A stretch of DNA of 64,000 nt, taken from assembly GCF_026151205.1 (NCBI RefSeq), contig NC_087079.1, positions 11,336,635 to 11,400,634 on the forward strand. The letters are read 5' to 3'. Numbering within the stretch: position 1 is the stretch's first letter; each line of letters starts with the position of its first letter. Below the pieces are notes generated by a model. It saw only the letters and a program-made list of their open reading frames with translations, did no database searches and had not been told where the DNA came from. The translations under genes and the position numbers were made by a program. The DNA is from Bolinopsis microptera (lineage: Eukaryota > Ctenophora > Tentaculata > Lobata > Bolinopsidae). Below, piece after piece: positions 45,501-56,503 of this stretch.

Positions 45501-47966
45501 CACACATTTGGCTTGATAATTGAAAACTTTTCCAAAAGTTTCAAGTTCATTGGTTAAAATATGGCTGAGTTATGACCATTTTAAAATCCATCGGATATGT
45601 GATCCGAGCACTCAGTCAGTGATATTTGCACTCAATTAGTGATCTCGTCACCCAATCTGATCAAGAGTAAGGCGTTAGCGTGTATTAATGAGGTTCATTA
45701 GGCTTCGATTGGATACCGATGATGACTTTGCTAGAAAGGGAAACACAAATTTTTAGGATAAAAACCAGATCGTGACCTTTTCAGGAAAAGCCGTTCTCTC
45801 CACCACTTCATCCGGTCTAGTAGAGCCCCAGTGAATTGCATTCTGGGAGTTGACATATCCGTTTATATGGCCTTGTCGCTGTACCAGATTTCGTCCTCAA
45901 AGTAGGGATCCACATTCTGCTTGGACAGGAATGTGTTGGCGAAATCTATCCTCGATTGGAAATCACGGTCCAAAAGTTTGTGTTTCTTTGTGATTCGGTA
46001 GGCCCGGTTAGAAAGGTCTTGCTTTAGGATTCGCTGAATGGTTCTGCTGATGTCTAAGGCAGGAGCTCGTTTCCGGGTGCCAATCTTAGGTGTGTCCATC
46101 ACGTCACCAACAACCATCGTGATGTTTTCTACAGTCCTCGCAGTTCGTCTTCTGCCGACTCTTCGCCGATCGTGTGCAGAAAACGTAAACTTGATCTTGT
46201 GATGAATGTCAAAGCAGCTTTTCCGGCAAGGGGGTGGTCGGTTGAATTTCATCTGAAATTGTCGTTTAATCTGAGGGTAGAACTCCCCATTTTCTTTCTT
46301 TAGGTAGACGAACAATCGTTGTTTTGCAGTAAAGGGAGGATAGTGAACCATTTTCGATGATTCAATGGATGGTTCATTCCTTTTTATTGATTGTAAGGAA
46401 CCTGTGACTAGCAGGGCTAACAAGCCCTGAAATGGTGACACCACCATAAATTCGTGTGATAGCGTTTTAGGTGCAGTCAGCTGTATAGGCCGGCCCATAA
46501 GCAGGCTGCAACCAATCAAGCGGTGCATGTGAGCCAAACAGGTCATTAACCAAGTGACGAGATCACTGACTGAGTGCTCGGATCACGTATCCGATGAGTT
46601 TTGAAATGATCATAACTCAGCCATATTTTAACCAATGAACTTGAAACTTTGGGAAAGGTTTTCAATTATCAAGCCAAATGTGTGCAAAAAATTTTGAGTT
46701 CTTAGCTTAAAGCGTTCTCATTTTATGAAGACAATAGTGAAAAAGAGGGAGTGTCACGCCACGCCCACTGTAATTGGGCGTGGCTTACGAAACTTTCAGG
46801 AAATCTAAGTTTGACCCATATCTATAATCTCTGAAATTTGGGTGCAATTTGGAGACGAATTACGTGAGTTATTAAGAGGTTGCGTGTGGGTAGTCACTTA
46901 TGGGCCACCCTGTATTATACAAGAAAGTAGCAAAAATTGCACTGGATGTTCATTGGCAGGAACCATCAGTAAATGTATATCGAAATATGAAGTGGTTACC
47001 CTTACACTTAAGACGACAACTCCATCTATCAACGTATATGTATAAAATTCTTAATGAGGCTGCACCATCATCATTCACCGGTAAATTTTCTTATGTATCC
47101 GGAGGATCACGTGATGCTGAGAGGTGCAACCTTTATATTCACAAATCCAGAACACACAAAACCTTTACATATTTAGGTGCAAAATGTTGGAATACAATTC
47201 CAGAGAACATAAGGACTATAGAATGTAGTGTAAATTTCTCACAATGTATGAAATCTAAATTTATGTCAGATGTAATTCAAGGAGTCTCATCCTATGAAAT
47301 AAACAATAGTTTCGACTATTTCAACACTCTAGCTAAGTGACAACTGAAACAATTTTTAAGGTGCTGGAGTTTTTGTCGGGTGAAAAGGCCCCCTGCGTTA
47401 TATGACCTATTTTCAGAAGTATAGAACTTTAAACATCTCCTTTATTCGTTCCCATTTGTTATCATTGCCATTCTAATGTTGTTCTATACTTCTCTGTGTA
47501 TAACTGTAAATAATATTACTTACGAAATTCCAAAGTGGGCATCTATGTAATTTTCAACATTAATTGTTACCTTCGTGCCCACAGTTCACTGTTAAATCAT
47601 ATCTTATTTTACCACTCATTAATTTATTACTTATTTTGTTTTACAATTTACATGCTATATCCTTATGTCCCTAGAAGGGTGTTCTGCTAACAGTTTTTGA
47701 CTGACTTGAATGTCCTGCACAGCAGATTGAAGCTTCTTAAATTATTTTTTATTCTTATTGTATTGCTGTGTAAATTTGATTCTAATTCTAATTCTAATTC
47801 TAATGAAGTCACACTGAAATATTTACGATAAGACAAGCAAAATTAAAATTAAAATTCTGTCTGATATCTATAGATATCATATGAAAGTGATACCGACCAG
47901 CCATGAGAGTTGTCTTGCACCAAGTATTCGAATAACATCGGTTGCCAAATTGCAACTTCGTCTCAT
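39599..47966 (-). CDS. MRPL46: Mitochondrial large ribosomal subunit protein mL46
   Basis: The main exon, 40285-39599, codes for ~228 aa. It includes ERPP (as in the family's mature N terminus), IKNERSVYNDFEL (family IEIERSLYSDHEL) and a Nudix-like fold: the VFLIVKSDDGWTFPH strand, a degenerate Nudix helix (SLEEAAVAAVES) and GVKTFFMKSKYNGG. It ends with the FRWCTKSELKDF motif. A likely first exon at 47966-47898 gives a basic, targeting-type peptide (MRRSCNLATDVIRI..). It joins in phase 0 and keeps the W-to-RPP spacing of human mL46, but its donor (CTG|GTCGGT) is weak. If right, the intron is ~7.6 kb and almost wholly a CR1-like element. Main exon confidence 0.9; first exon about 0.4. Confidence 0.85.
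40495..42412 (+). pseudogene. Retrotransposon ORF1: coiled-coil, AlkB-like and SGNH-like domains
   Basis: Three frame segments. 40495-40710: short helical, charged start, closed by a TAA. 40711-41523, same frame: Gln/Asn-rich linker, then an AlkB-type 2OG-Fe(II) fold with the iron motif HSDNE (His202/Asp204 from the Met at 40744), a SYIVTVSLGASRTMQF strand pair and a HGDVCIM turn. From 41474 in frame +1: the missing third iron ligand (YRHEI) and the 2-oxoglutarate-binding RISITFR, a linker, then an SGNH-like domain with ISSS (block I), LLTGTN (block III) and DNVHLNKLG (block V). The AlkB domain is thus continuous across a one-base shift in the A run at about 41495. The Gly-Asp-Ser of block I is altered, so esterase activity is doubtful. 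Confidence 0.8.
45275..46912. mobile_element. Mariner/Tc1-type element with ~358 bp inverted repeats
   Basis: It is flanked by TA (45273-45274 and 46913-46914). The right end is CCACCCTG; the left end starts GGGTGGCC, so two terminal bases (CA) appear lost. The inverted repeats run 45275-45632 and 46555-46912 and are nearly identical, long for this superfamily. The middle holds a damaged transposase on the minus strand. It interrupts ORF2 of the CR1-like element. Confidence 0.85.
45780..46351 (-). pseudogene. Mariner/Tc1-type transposase fragment
   Basis: From Met at 46351: an N-terminal helix-turn-helix region (FTAKQRLFVYLKKENG), a basic stretch (RRRVGRRRTARTVEN), a second helix-turn-helix with RTIQRIL, and the first catalytic Asp in YFEDEIWYSD, then a stop at 45863. 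In another frame the next part (NSQNAIHWG.., about 45840-45780) continues the family sequence, so there is a frameshift. The rest of the catalytic core, with the second Asp and the third acidic residue, is missing. It is inactive. Confidence 0.8.
47341..47777 (+). other. Retrotransposon 3' UTR
   Basis: Non-coding tail of the CR1-like element between the ORF2 stop and the terminal repeat. It contains a C-rich 'aaaaggccccctgcgtta' block. Confidence 0.6.
47778..47803 (+). repeat. Terminal (AATTCT)n of the retrotransposon
   Basis: About four hexamer units that mark the 3' end in place of poly(A), as in CR1-clade elements. Confidence 0.75.
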
Positions 47967-48586
47967 GTCCTAGTTAAAATCATATGTTTATTACTTTTAG
48001 TTATTGGTATAAAGATAATAGATTCAATTTTATTGTAATAGTCCGTGTCTGTAGGCAATAAAGGCATTTATATCGAGTTTTTGGAGATACCTAAACTCTA
48101 GTTTCTCATACAACTCATATTTTTTAACAAAAGATTGAAATTTCATTATAATATGGTCAAGCCATATGGATGATAATATGTGTATTTCGGAATCGCCAGA
48201 AACCTTATTAATCATAATATGATATAAATATAATATCATCATGCATCGATTTTATCAGGTTTAAAAACTGTAGCATGCCATAAGGAAACAGAGAGACAAT
48301 TTTAACTGCTGACGTAGAAAAACATAATTAATTAATTCTGTACATTCCACGAAACTTGACACAATTTCTTTGCCTTCACCTAAATCCAACATTATATAAT
48401 TAATGCATCAAGAATAGGAAACTATATTTTGTGAAAATTTGTTTTAAAAGTACATTCCCAGTGTGAGATCAAAACACAATTAGGGTCACAACAGATCTCG
48501 AATCATAATAATATAGAGGGCCACTATAATTTGGTCACTGGAACAATTTCAGCAACTTTCTTCTTTAAATCTTGTAAATAAAAGCT

Positions 48587-49967
48587 TCAAGAACCAGGAT
48601 TAGCTAGCTTGCAATCCTTGAGAGCTTGGTTAAATCCACTGCAGAGGGAAATGTCGTAGTTGTTCTGTGCACACTGTATAAAATCTTGTAGTTGAACTCC
48701 ACAGGGTCCACCTTGTCCACCTGTACAAGTAGAGTTATATTTACACAGTATCATATACAAAACAGTACATATACAAATATGGTCAAATTTCCCAACAACC
48801 TTAAATAATTGATTAAAATAACGACTTTATTTTCATGATATGCGGTTCATGTTGAAGTATCAAACCTTGTTGTTGAGGTTGAGATTGGTATGGCTGCTGG
48901 TAGGGTTGCTGGTACGGTTGCTGGTATGGTTGCTGAGGCTCTGAAAAGTTTCAGGTCAGTTCTGGAGCTGAATAAATATAATAGAGACTCACTAGTCACT
49001 ATGCTACTACTGAACTATGCTACCAAATTACCAAATTATAGATGCAACTTATGATTTAAGCCTAAGCAAATTCCTGGAATTATTACCAGAGCAATCATAC
49101 TATACTGTTTATGCAATGAAATGTTAGTGGAACCTTGAGCCTGAGGAGCAGGGGCAGGTTCCTCGTCCTTTCCGCCAGATACCATGCCCATAATGGCATT
49201 AGCAGCAAGATGTCCCCCAGCCACTCCAGCAGCAGTTGTTGCAATTTGTCTCATCATTCTGGGAGAGATTAGGTGTTACGTATTCAACAATTGCTCAGTC
49301 TTCAGATGCCAGAACAGAGCATTATTTTTTCATTCAAGGATCAATGAAATCTCATAAAATAAAGGAAGCAATCCTAAAAGCTGCTGTATAAACATAATTA
49401 CTATTTATTGTAGAATGTAATTTCCCTGCCTTACTATGCATTTGAATTGTACAGTGGTTACTGTACACGGAGGAGAACTAATAAATTAAGTTCACTTACC
49501 CGCCTCCACCTCCACCTGCTGCAGGGGCTGCAGCAGGGGCTGCAACGGCAGAAGGTGCTGGAGCAGGAGCAGGAGCAGCTCGTTGCGGAGGGGGAGCTGC
49601 TCGCACAGGGGCCTGATGTAAAGAATATTATGAAAAGACATTTTGTAATTTAAGCTAATTAGCCAATCATGTTTATGTTGAATGATCAGACAGGTATTCT
49701 GTATTCATGTAAACATAATATCAAAAAAGAACAGCTAGCAAGCAAGCAAAGCCAACAAAACATGATTGAGTTTTAGACGGGGGCTTGTGTAGAAAGTGGC
49801 AAACTAATAAATTGTCTCTATTTAGATAAAGATGGATAATATCCTAAACTTTTCGCATAATATGCATTATCGGACACAATCAACGAACTCACAGGTGCTG
49901 CTCGAGGAGGTGATCTGGAAACAGGTGACGCAGATCGTCGAGAACCAAATCCACTTCTTCGAGGCAT
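48587..49967 (-). CDS. CHCHD2/CHCHD10-family twin CX9C mitochondrial protein
   Basis: Five exons, all in phase: 49967-49893 (MPRRSGFGSRRS.., basic targeting-type start), 49612-49500 (Ala/Pro-rich), 49258-49134 (family core MRQIATTAAGVAGG..), 48940-48866 (four QQPY repeats), 48720-48587 (CHCH domain). The product is 173 aa. The CHCH domain has C-x9-C twice (CGVQLQDFIQC and CSGFNQALKDC), the disulfide-bonded hairpin imported by the MIA40 pathway. CHCHD2 and CHCHD10 act in the mitochondrial intermembrane space on cristae and respiratory function; they are vertebrate duplicates, so no paralogue is chosen. The upstream region carries a mariner MITE starting 79 bp before the ATG. Confidence 0.92.
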
Positions 49968-50045
49968 GGTAGATAAATCTATGTATAGAGGTTTGTAGTT
50001 AGGCTTGATGTAACTTTTATCTACTAAGAGACTTGTATAATTGTA

Positions 50046-50737
50046 CAGGGTGGCCCACAAGTCAGTGTGCAAACGTTTGGGCATATATTTCTCAGTCATG
50101 GAGTGTCAAATTGAGATAATTATTTCTGTTATGACTTGATATCATCACTGGTTTGATAAATCCGTCAAATAGAAAATAATAGACAAGTTCATTTATTTTG
50201 AATGAAGTTCAATTTCCGCATTCCAAAATATTTTGAAATATTTGTTTTTTGTTTAAAAATGTTGTTTAATTATTAGATCAAGCCATTTTGTAATACATGA
50301 TGGTCCACCATTAAAATTACTAGATGACCGAGATATCAAGCATGACGAGTTTATTCATTACATGGGATCCCAGATCAGGTGATTGGGTTGACGCAAGGTC
50401 CACACTTCCACACACTCACACAATCAAATGATCACCCAATAAAATCCTTGATAATTTTGCCATTTAAGCTTATTTTCACCTATTTTTTCAGATCATGTTC
50501 CATTGCAATATGTAAAATTGGAGTTTCTAGGATATGCCCCAGGACTGGTATTCAGAGCAAATTAATGTTGATAGGGTGCTCATGCTGCCTCCAACAATAG
50601 AATTTTATAACTTTGGCGAATCAATCCTTGAATGAGTAGTAACAGTAAGCCATTTGCAAAGTTACAAGTCTTAAGCATGAAAAATGGCTAAATATCATAA
50701 GCCCAAACGTTTAAACACTGACTTATAGGCCACCCTG
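50046..50737. mobile_element. 692 bp mariner-type MITE
   Basis: TA at 50044-50045 and 50738-50739. The ends CAGGGTGGCCCACAAGTCAG and its imperfect complement (CTGACTTATAGGCCACCCTG) extend about 40 bp. No transposase. The terminal CAGGGTGGCC is shared with the element in the retrotransposon, so a mariner source of that type could have mobilised it. It sits in the presumed promoter or 5' UTR of the CHCHD gene. Confidence 0.8.
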
Positions 50738-50739
50738 TA

Positions 50740-51835
50740 TCTCAAATAAGATAAATAAATAAATAAAGTCAAATTGTATACAGCACTTTATCTGCAGATG
50801 TTGGAGTCAGCTACATAATATAAAGAACTATATCTGACACTGCAAAGGATGCAGCAAATCAGATCATGAGGCTGCGCTGTCATGTTAGTAGCACATCCTA
50901 CTAGGGAGATACAGATATAGATATTAAATAAAAACAACCAACATTTGAAAATGAAACAAAACTATAAAAGAAAAAACTGTATTTAAATAATTTAAGAACA
51001 AATTTAAGAACAATTTTAAACCTTTGAAACAGTTAAAATAAATACTTGGATTTCAAATGGAACAAAATGTAGCCGTCACAATTGCTTCATGCTTGTGAGC
51101 CCAGATGTAATTAAGCTTTCTATTAGTTGAGATATGTTTGTTAGTCAATTATTCTCTGACGACTGCAGCACTCGAATGATTTCATCTTAATGAAACAACT
51201 TAGATCATTACAATTACCGTGCTGCAAGTTTCGCAAGTCATGTAAACTGCATGGGTCGAGAGTGCTCGACTTGAAAGTGGTGAAAAGAATACTAAACTAA
51301 ACTTTGACGTCCAGACTCCATGTCCAAAAGTTAGCTTCGGTTGTAGCTTTCTGTCTCAAAACTAAATCAACACATCATCAGTCATCACCATTTACAATTT
51401 AACCGCATATAATAATGTATTTTTTATTTTTGTGTACAAGCTTCCTGTCATGTTCAGTCATAATCATAATAATAATTTGCAGTTTTTAAAACTTCAAAAC
51501 GTCATTTTCTAATTGCGCGGCGCTTTTCAATTTTGTACGAGAAAATCTAGCATGAAGCAATAATTAAACAAATTAGGTAGCAAGATGTTTACAACATTAT
51601 TCATATCAACCAAGCACAGCGAAACGTTAACCATTGTTAATGGTCTGGTCCGGCGCGCGCTATTTCGTAACACTAATTGCCATTTCGAGAAGAAAGCGGC
51701 TCGCGCTACTTTGAAAAATTTAGACGAGTAACATCCGTCAAACAAAAACGCGGCTTACTGCTTAGCGTAATTTTAAATTTGCTTTGCTGTAATTAATATT
51801 ACAAAAAATGTCATATGTGCAAAAAACGCGGCGCT
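50740..51835. other. Gene-free stretch
   Basis: AT-rich, with a GCGCGCGCTATTTCGTAAC-type dispersed repeat at 51635-51770 that recurs in direct orientation at 56681-56960 and 61320-61500. No exon is supported. Confidence 0.5.
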
Positions 51836-52257
51836 ATAGATGTGGATACTGGTGGGGAGGTGAAACACATTTGTTTACTTTAATAGTGAGCACTTGTTCG
51901 GCGGGTTGAGGAGGTGAAACACATTTGTTTACATTTTTAGGGTAAGCACATGTTCGGCGGATTGAAGAGGTGATACACATTTTGTATTATAGAAGGCTTG
52001 TAACACTTGTAACGCTTTCTTGTTACCCCCCTTTGAAGGCCCCGAATTATTTTCTGAACGAAAGCTCAAAAATAACCGAGAAATCGACCTTCTTATTAAC
52101 TCATTTTGATGACTGTTTCTGACCTAAAATTGCACGAAAAATCGATTTAGCTAGGTTTCAGAACCTATAAACACTTCCTTATCCCTAAAAATCGATGTTT
52201 TATAGCTAATACGAGCAACAAGCAACATATGTTTTGATCCTTCGGTTCTACTCATGA

Positions 52258-53196
52258 ATCCCATATAGAAACACTATTTGTAAAACAAAAAATGGGTCTT
52301 AGAGCAATACTACCAGGTTTTGTTAATTACTGGTACAAAGATGGTACACCTCCAGCAAGTACCAAGTCTGGTTTCTATGTACACAAAATATTGACAGTTC
52401 ATAGTATCATCGTAAAGAACGCATTAGTTTTTATACATAAGCTGAAAAACTTCCCAAGTTTAGTGCCTCCCTCTATAAAGAAAACAATACCTAACAGTGC
52501 ACCAATATTTAACGTCGCCAATCCGGATTCAAGTCTTACAACTACATGGTCAGATGAATATGGTAAATACCCTTACAATAATTCAGTATTCTACAAAGGT
52601 CCACTACTAGCAATAAACAGATATAGTGTCGCAGCAACTTCCTTACCAAGTCTATTCAACCTTAACATCTACAAAAGGTGCATAAAAAACATGCTCATTG
52701 ATCAACAAAACGAGGGCATTGCAGACGAATGGCCCAACTTTATGTTATACAATATAGCGGGACTAAGGAAATCAGAGCGCAACATCAACCGCAATGCTAA
52801 TAATATCTCTGTCTCATAAGCACGCCATCACAGAATCAATTTCACTGCATACCATCTCAGTTACACTGCCATCAATTCGCCAGCAAAAAAGGCATGACGC
52901 TATGCGACTGATAACAGTTGTTAAATTTAAAAAATTTTGGAATAGCTAGCTAGCCGTAGCTATGCGCCTGTTTCCACTCTACAACTATAAAAGGGCATTA
53001 ATATGATAATTTTAACTAAAGGCAACTTTATATGTGCTCAGCTATGCTTTGTTCGACAAGCTCCATGATATACATATTAATCGTTTTAATGAGATCTAAT
53101 CTTTAGTGAGTTTTGAGTTTGAATTGATAACACTTATTATATATATTATTTTTTGAGTAAACATTGGCTGGTACTTCGGGCCGGTCCCCAACCAAC
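52258..53196 (+). mobile_element. 939 bp insertion in the left arm, flanked by CATGA
   Basis: The right arm gives the empty site. CATGA is present at 52253-52257 and 53197-53201. The insert carries the frame 52292-52819, which looks like the tail of a retrotransposon polyprotein. A 5'-truncated retrotransposon copy with a short target duplication is the simplest reading, though no poly(A) or tandem tail is visible. Confidence 0.65.
52292..52819 (+). pseudogene. Probable C-terminal tail of a non-LTR reverse transcriptase
   Basis: 175 aa with HKILTVHSIIVKNALVFIHK and a NSVFYKGPLL segment. Patterns of this type occur in the region after the catalytic domain of non-LTR reverse transcriptases. 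No RT core is present, so it would be a 5'-truncated copy. I do not recognise the clade, and it might instead be an unrelated open frame. Confidence 0.45.
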
Positions 53197-54007
53197 CATG
53201 ACCTAGGCAGTAAAGCTGAACCCGACAGATCGAGGCAATCCTCCTCATCAAACTAGTACTAACACACTTCTCAGATATAAATGTTCTTTGCGATACGTTT
53301 ATTGCAGCTTTGCAACTTGAGTGAAGACCAGAGTACGAAAACACACAGCAGGTTAGCAACTCACTTTTGGTGACTGTTCCTCACGAACATTCTGATCCTG
53401 CAACATATATGAACAAGGATATCGTCTCCTTAACAAATCGAACAGGTACTATCAAAATTTCTAGAGCACAGCATGATAACAAAGTCAAAAGAAACACAAT
53501 GAAGGTAGGTTACCAACACCACAATATAACAATCATACTAAAAACTGAATTAAGTTTATTCTGACGACGGGCAGCCCTGATGTGCTCCGTGATCCTCAAC
53601 GAGCGACCACTTGTAATAGAGGTGGTATGTCACGTGACACCAATCCGTCCAATCACAAACAGGAAGAGTGAGCAGATCGATATCGTGTGTTTACTTTCCT
53701 TATCTTTATTTGACCCTCTGTTCAAATTGTTATCTCTATCACATCTCGGCTCGGTAAGGTCCGCGTGCAATATCTGCACTGCGGTAAACACGCCATGATA
53801 ACGTCATGAACTTGAAATAGTGTGATTGTTGTACTTATATAACCGTACCCATTGCCCACGTACAATACAAACTGTTGGGGGGGGGGGGGGGGGTTGAAGA
53901 TAAACAACCGATCTTGATAGTGTGTCGGTCGGTCGCTCCTCCTATTCAGCAAGCTCAACAAGTTTAGGTAGACCTGGTCATTTAAAAAAAATCACTGTCC
54001 ACCTCCC

Positions 54008-54223
54008 TTAAAAAAACAGGGTTGACAAGTTGGGCACACACGAATGGGCACACACGAATGCGATGTCGCTCAGATAAGGCAATATCTTCGCCACAACTTT
54101 GTTTCCCAAAATCTTGTACCGCTTCAGATAGCCAATGGAGCGTTCCACGTGAATGCGGGCGATGCTTACTTTTCTGCTGGCAGCTACTTCTTCCGGCGTG
54201 AACTGAGTCTTGCTCCACATCAC
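54008..54223 (-). pseudogene. PIF/Harbinger (ISL2EU-like, DDE_Tnp_4) transposase C-terminal remnant
   Basis: 71 aa with FTPEEVAASRKVSIARIHVE followed by RSIGYLKRYKIL. The HVER-(A/S)-IG-x-(L/I)-K element carries the last catalytic Glu of DDE_Tnp_4 transposases, and the DIAFVCAHSC end resembles the family's VFVCA-LCN end. Everything upstream is missing. It may be what remains of the enzyme that belonged to the surrounding inverted-repeat structure, but the link is not shown. Confidence 0.7.
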
Positions 54224-55133
54224 CTCTAGGATGTTAAGTGTAACTCCTGAAATTTAATTCGCTTTTTATTCCGCTTATTCTTAACTAACCGGACGATGAA
54301 TAATCACTCTACACTCAACTATTACGTGACGTTACAACACGTTCTCTAGCTGGCTCTGAGTAACTGCTTACTGCATGCAGGATTTTAAATAGAAATTTGA
54401 ATAGTGTACAGCAAAGCTCTAACCCATGATCCGAAATAAAATGCAGCTGGTAAACAATCTAAAGAGGGGTCCACTGAACGAACCGGACGCGGATTACGCA
54501 CGTTAGATTCTAAGACTAAGAGGAAATTAAATTCACGTCGCTACATGCACAGTTAATTTTTAAGCACGAACACAGTAATCATGTGGTAGCATGGATTTAA
54601 ACAGACAAACAGTGTTATTTGCAGTAGCATCAGTTAACGATGGAGTACGTTTTCAGTTTGCGGGCCTAAATGTAAAGGACCGTCAATGTGGCCAAAAATA
54701 CGATACGAATATGTATGTACGGTACCAGCTAAAATATCTGTCAGTACAAGTATATACAGCAAAGCTCTTACCCATGATCCGAAATAAAATGCAGCTGGTA
54801 AACGAACTAAAGAGGGGTCCACAGGTCCACTGAACCATTTCAACAGCGCACCCATTACCCGTTATCGATTTTATCAATACTTCCGTATCTCATCTAAAAT
54901 AAACACCCCGCACACAAAATGAATTCCATTGACTTTGAGGGCAAGTGCAACATTTAAAGTTACACAAACTCTTATTACAATTGTGAGAATGATTCCAAGT
55001 TTACATATTTAAAACGGCAATGACTGATTACACAGCACAAATTGAAATTTTGAGTGTCTAACCTGGTAAAAATGAACTGCTCCATGTTGAACTAGTACTT
55101 CAAATCTGTCATGTATAACCATGCTTGTTGACT

Positions 55134-55172
<39 letters not shown>

Positions 55173-55177
55173 TTTTT
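55134..55177 (+). repeat. (TTTA)n microsatellite
   Basis: About eleven uninterrupted tetranucleotide units. Confidence 0.9.
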
Positions 55178-55347
55178 GTCCTCCTGTACACTGCAAGTGC
55201 CTCCTCCTGGAACATACAGTTCTTGTCAGTGAAGTCGTGTCCTATATTCCGTTTTCAAACACTTACTGTCTAAGTTAAGCAAAGGAGCACTCATGGATAT
55301 ATGTTAATGTTCCGTTCATGATTGAACAGTTAGCATCACAGTCAGTT

Positions 55348-56503
55348 GGAGGAGCGACCAACACACTATCAAGATCGGTTGTTTATCTTCAACCCCCCCC
55401 CCCCCCCCCCCCCCCCAACAGTTTGTATTGTAGGTGGGCAATGGTGAGCAATGGGCACGGTTATATAAGAAGAACAATCATGGCGTGTTTACCGCGGTGC
55501 AGATATTGCACGCGGACCTTGCCGAGCCGAGATGTGATAGAGATAACAATTTGAACAGAGGGTCAAATAAAGATAAGGAAAGTAAACACACGATATCGAT
55601 CTGGTCACTCTTCCTGTTTGTGATTGGACGGATCGGTGTCACGTGACATACCACCTCTATTACAAGTGGTCGCTCGTTGAGGATCACGGAGCACATCAGG
55701 GCTGCCCGTCGTCAGAATAAACTTAATTCAGTTGTTAGTATGATTGTTATATTGTGGTGTTGGTAACCTACCTTCATTGTGTTTCTTTTGAATTTGTTAT
55801 CATGCTGTGCTCTGGAAATTGTGATAGTACCTGTTCGATTTGTTAAGGAGACGATATCCTTGTTCATATGTTGCAGGATCAGAATGTTCGTGATGAACAG
55901 TCACAAAAAGTGAGTTGCTTACCTGCTGTGTGTTTTCGTACTCTGGTCTTCACTCAAGTTGCAAAGCTGCAATAAACGTATATCGCAAAGAACATTTATA
56001 TCTGAAAAGTGTGTTAGTACCAGTTTTATCAGTTAAGGTGAGGATTGCCTCGATCTGTCGGTTTCAGCTTAACTGCCTAGATCATGAGTAGAACCGAAGG
56101 ATCATAACATATGTTGCTTGTTGCTCGTATTAGCTATAAAACATCAATTTTAAGGGATAAGGAAGTGTTTATAGGTTCTGAAACCTAGCTAAATCGATTT
56201 TTCGTGCAATTTTAGGTCAGAAATAGTCATCAAAATGAGTTAATAAGAAGGTCGATTTCTCGGTTATTTTTGAGCTTTCGTTCAGAAAATAATTCGGGGC
56301 CTTCAAAGGGGGGTAACAAGAAAGCGTTACAAGTGTTACAAGCCTTCTATAATACAAAATGTGTATCACCTCTTCAACCCGCCGAACATGTGCTTACCCT
56401 AAAAATGTAAACAAATGTGTTTCACCTCCTCAACCCGCCGAACATGTGCTCACTATTAAAGTAAACAAATGTGTTTCACCTCCCCACCAGTATCCACATC
56501 TAT
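55348..56503 (-). repeat. Right arm of a large inverted repeat
   Basis: Reverse complement of 51836-52257 plus 53202-53942 with small differences, and the uninterrupted version of the arm. It includes a C run at about 55391-55416. Confidence 0.85.

Larger units (their letters stand above)
42704..47340 (+). pseudogene. Retrotransposon ORF2: endonuclease-reverse transcriptase, interrupted
   Basis: Open from 42704 (first Met only at 42962) to the mariner insertion at 45274, resuming at about 46915-47340. The N-terminal part is an APE-type endonuclease: CNIQGGL, the catalytic Glu in GINETNL, GDVNVN and GDHQAL. The reverse transcriptase has FLDIKKAFDTVSHN, GVPQGSILGPILFSLFIND and the catalytic FADD (near 44822). 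Past the insertion comes the usual CR1-type tail with KWLPLHLRRQ and FTYLGAKCWNTIPENIR. With the insert removed and one TA kept, the frame runs on without a break. There is no Met in the first 86 codons, although those codons hold essential endonuclease residues, so the true start is unclear. Confidence 0.88.
40490..47803 (+). mobile_element. CR1-like non-LTR retrotransposon with AlkB and esterase-like domains
   Basis: Order: coiled-coil, AlkB-type dioxygenase, SGNH-esterase-like domain (ORF1), AP-endonuclease, reverse transcriptase, C-terminal region (ORF2), 3' UTR, then about four AATTCT units instead of poly(A). A short 3' tandem repeat and an esterase in ORF1 are known traits of the CR1 clade. 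ORF2 is interrupted by a mariner-type insertion (45275-46912). The 5' edge is not sharply defined. The copy is damaged: an in-frame stop and a frameshift in ORF1, and the insertion in ORF2. It lies in the proposed MRPL46 intron 1, opposite strand. Confidence 0.85.
51836..53942 (+). repeat. Left arm of a large inverted repeat
   Basis: About 1.17 kb of this interval (51836-52257 and 53202-53942) is the inverted counterpart of 55348-56503. The interval 52258-53196 is a later insertion. It includes a G run at 53877-53893 that matches a C run in the other arm. Confidence 0.85.
53943..55347. other. Core between the inverted arms
   Basis: Holds a Harbinger transposase remnant (54008-54223), a direct ~65 bp duplication (about 54415-54480 and 54760-54830, both with CATGATCCGAAATAAAATGC), and a (TTTA)n microsatellite. 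No other coding sequence is seen. Confidence 0.6.

Noticed and set aside
48030-48242. 70-codon minus-strand frame between CHCHD and MRPL46
   Set aside because: AT-rich, no recognisable domain, no supporting signals.
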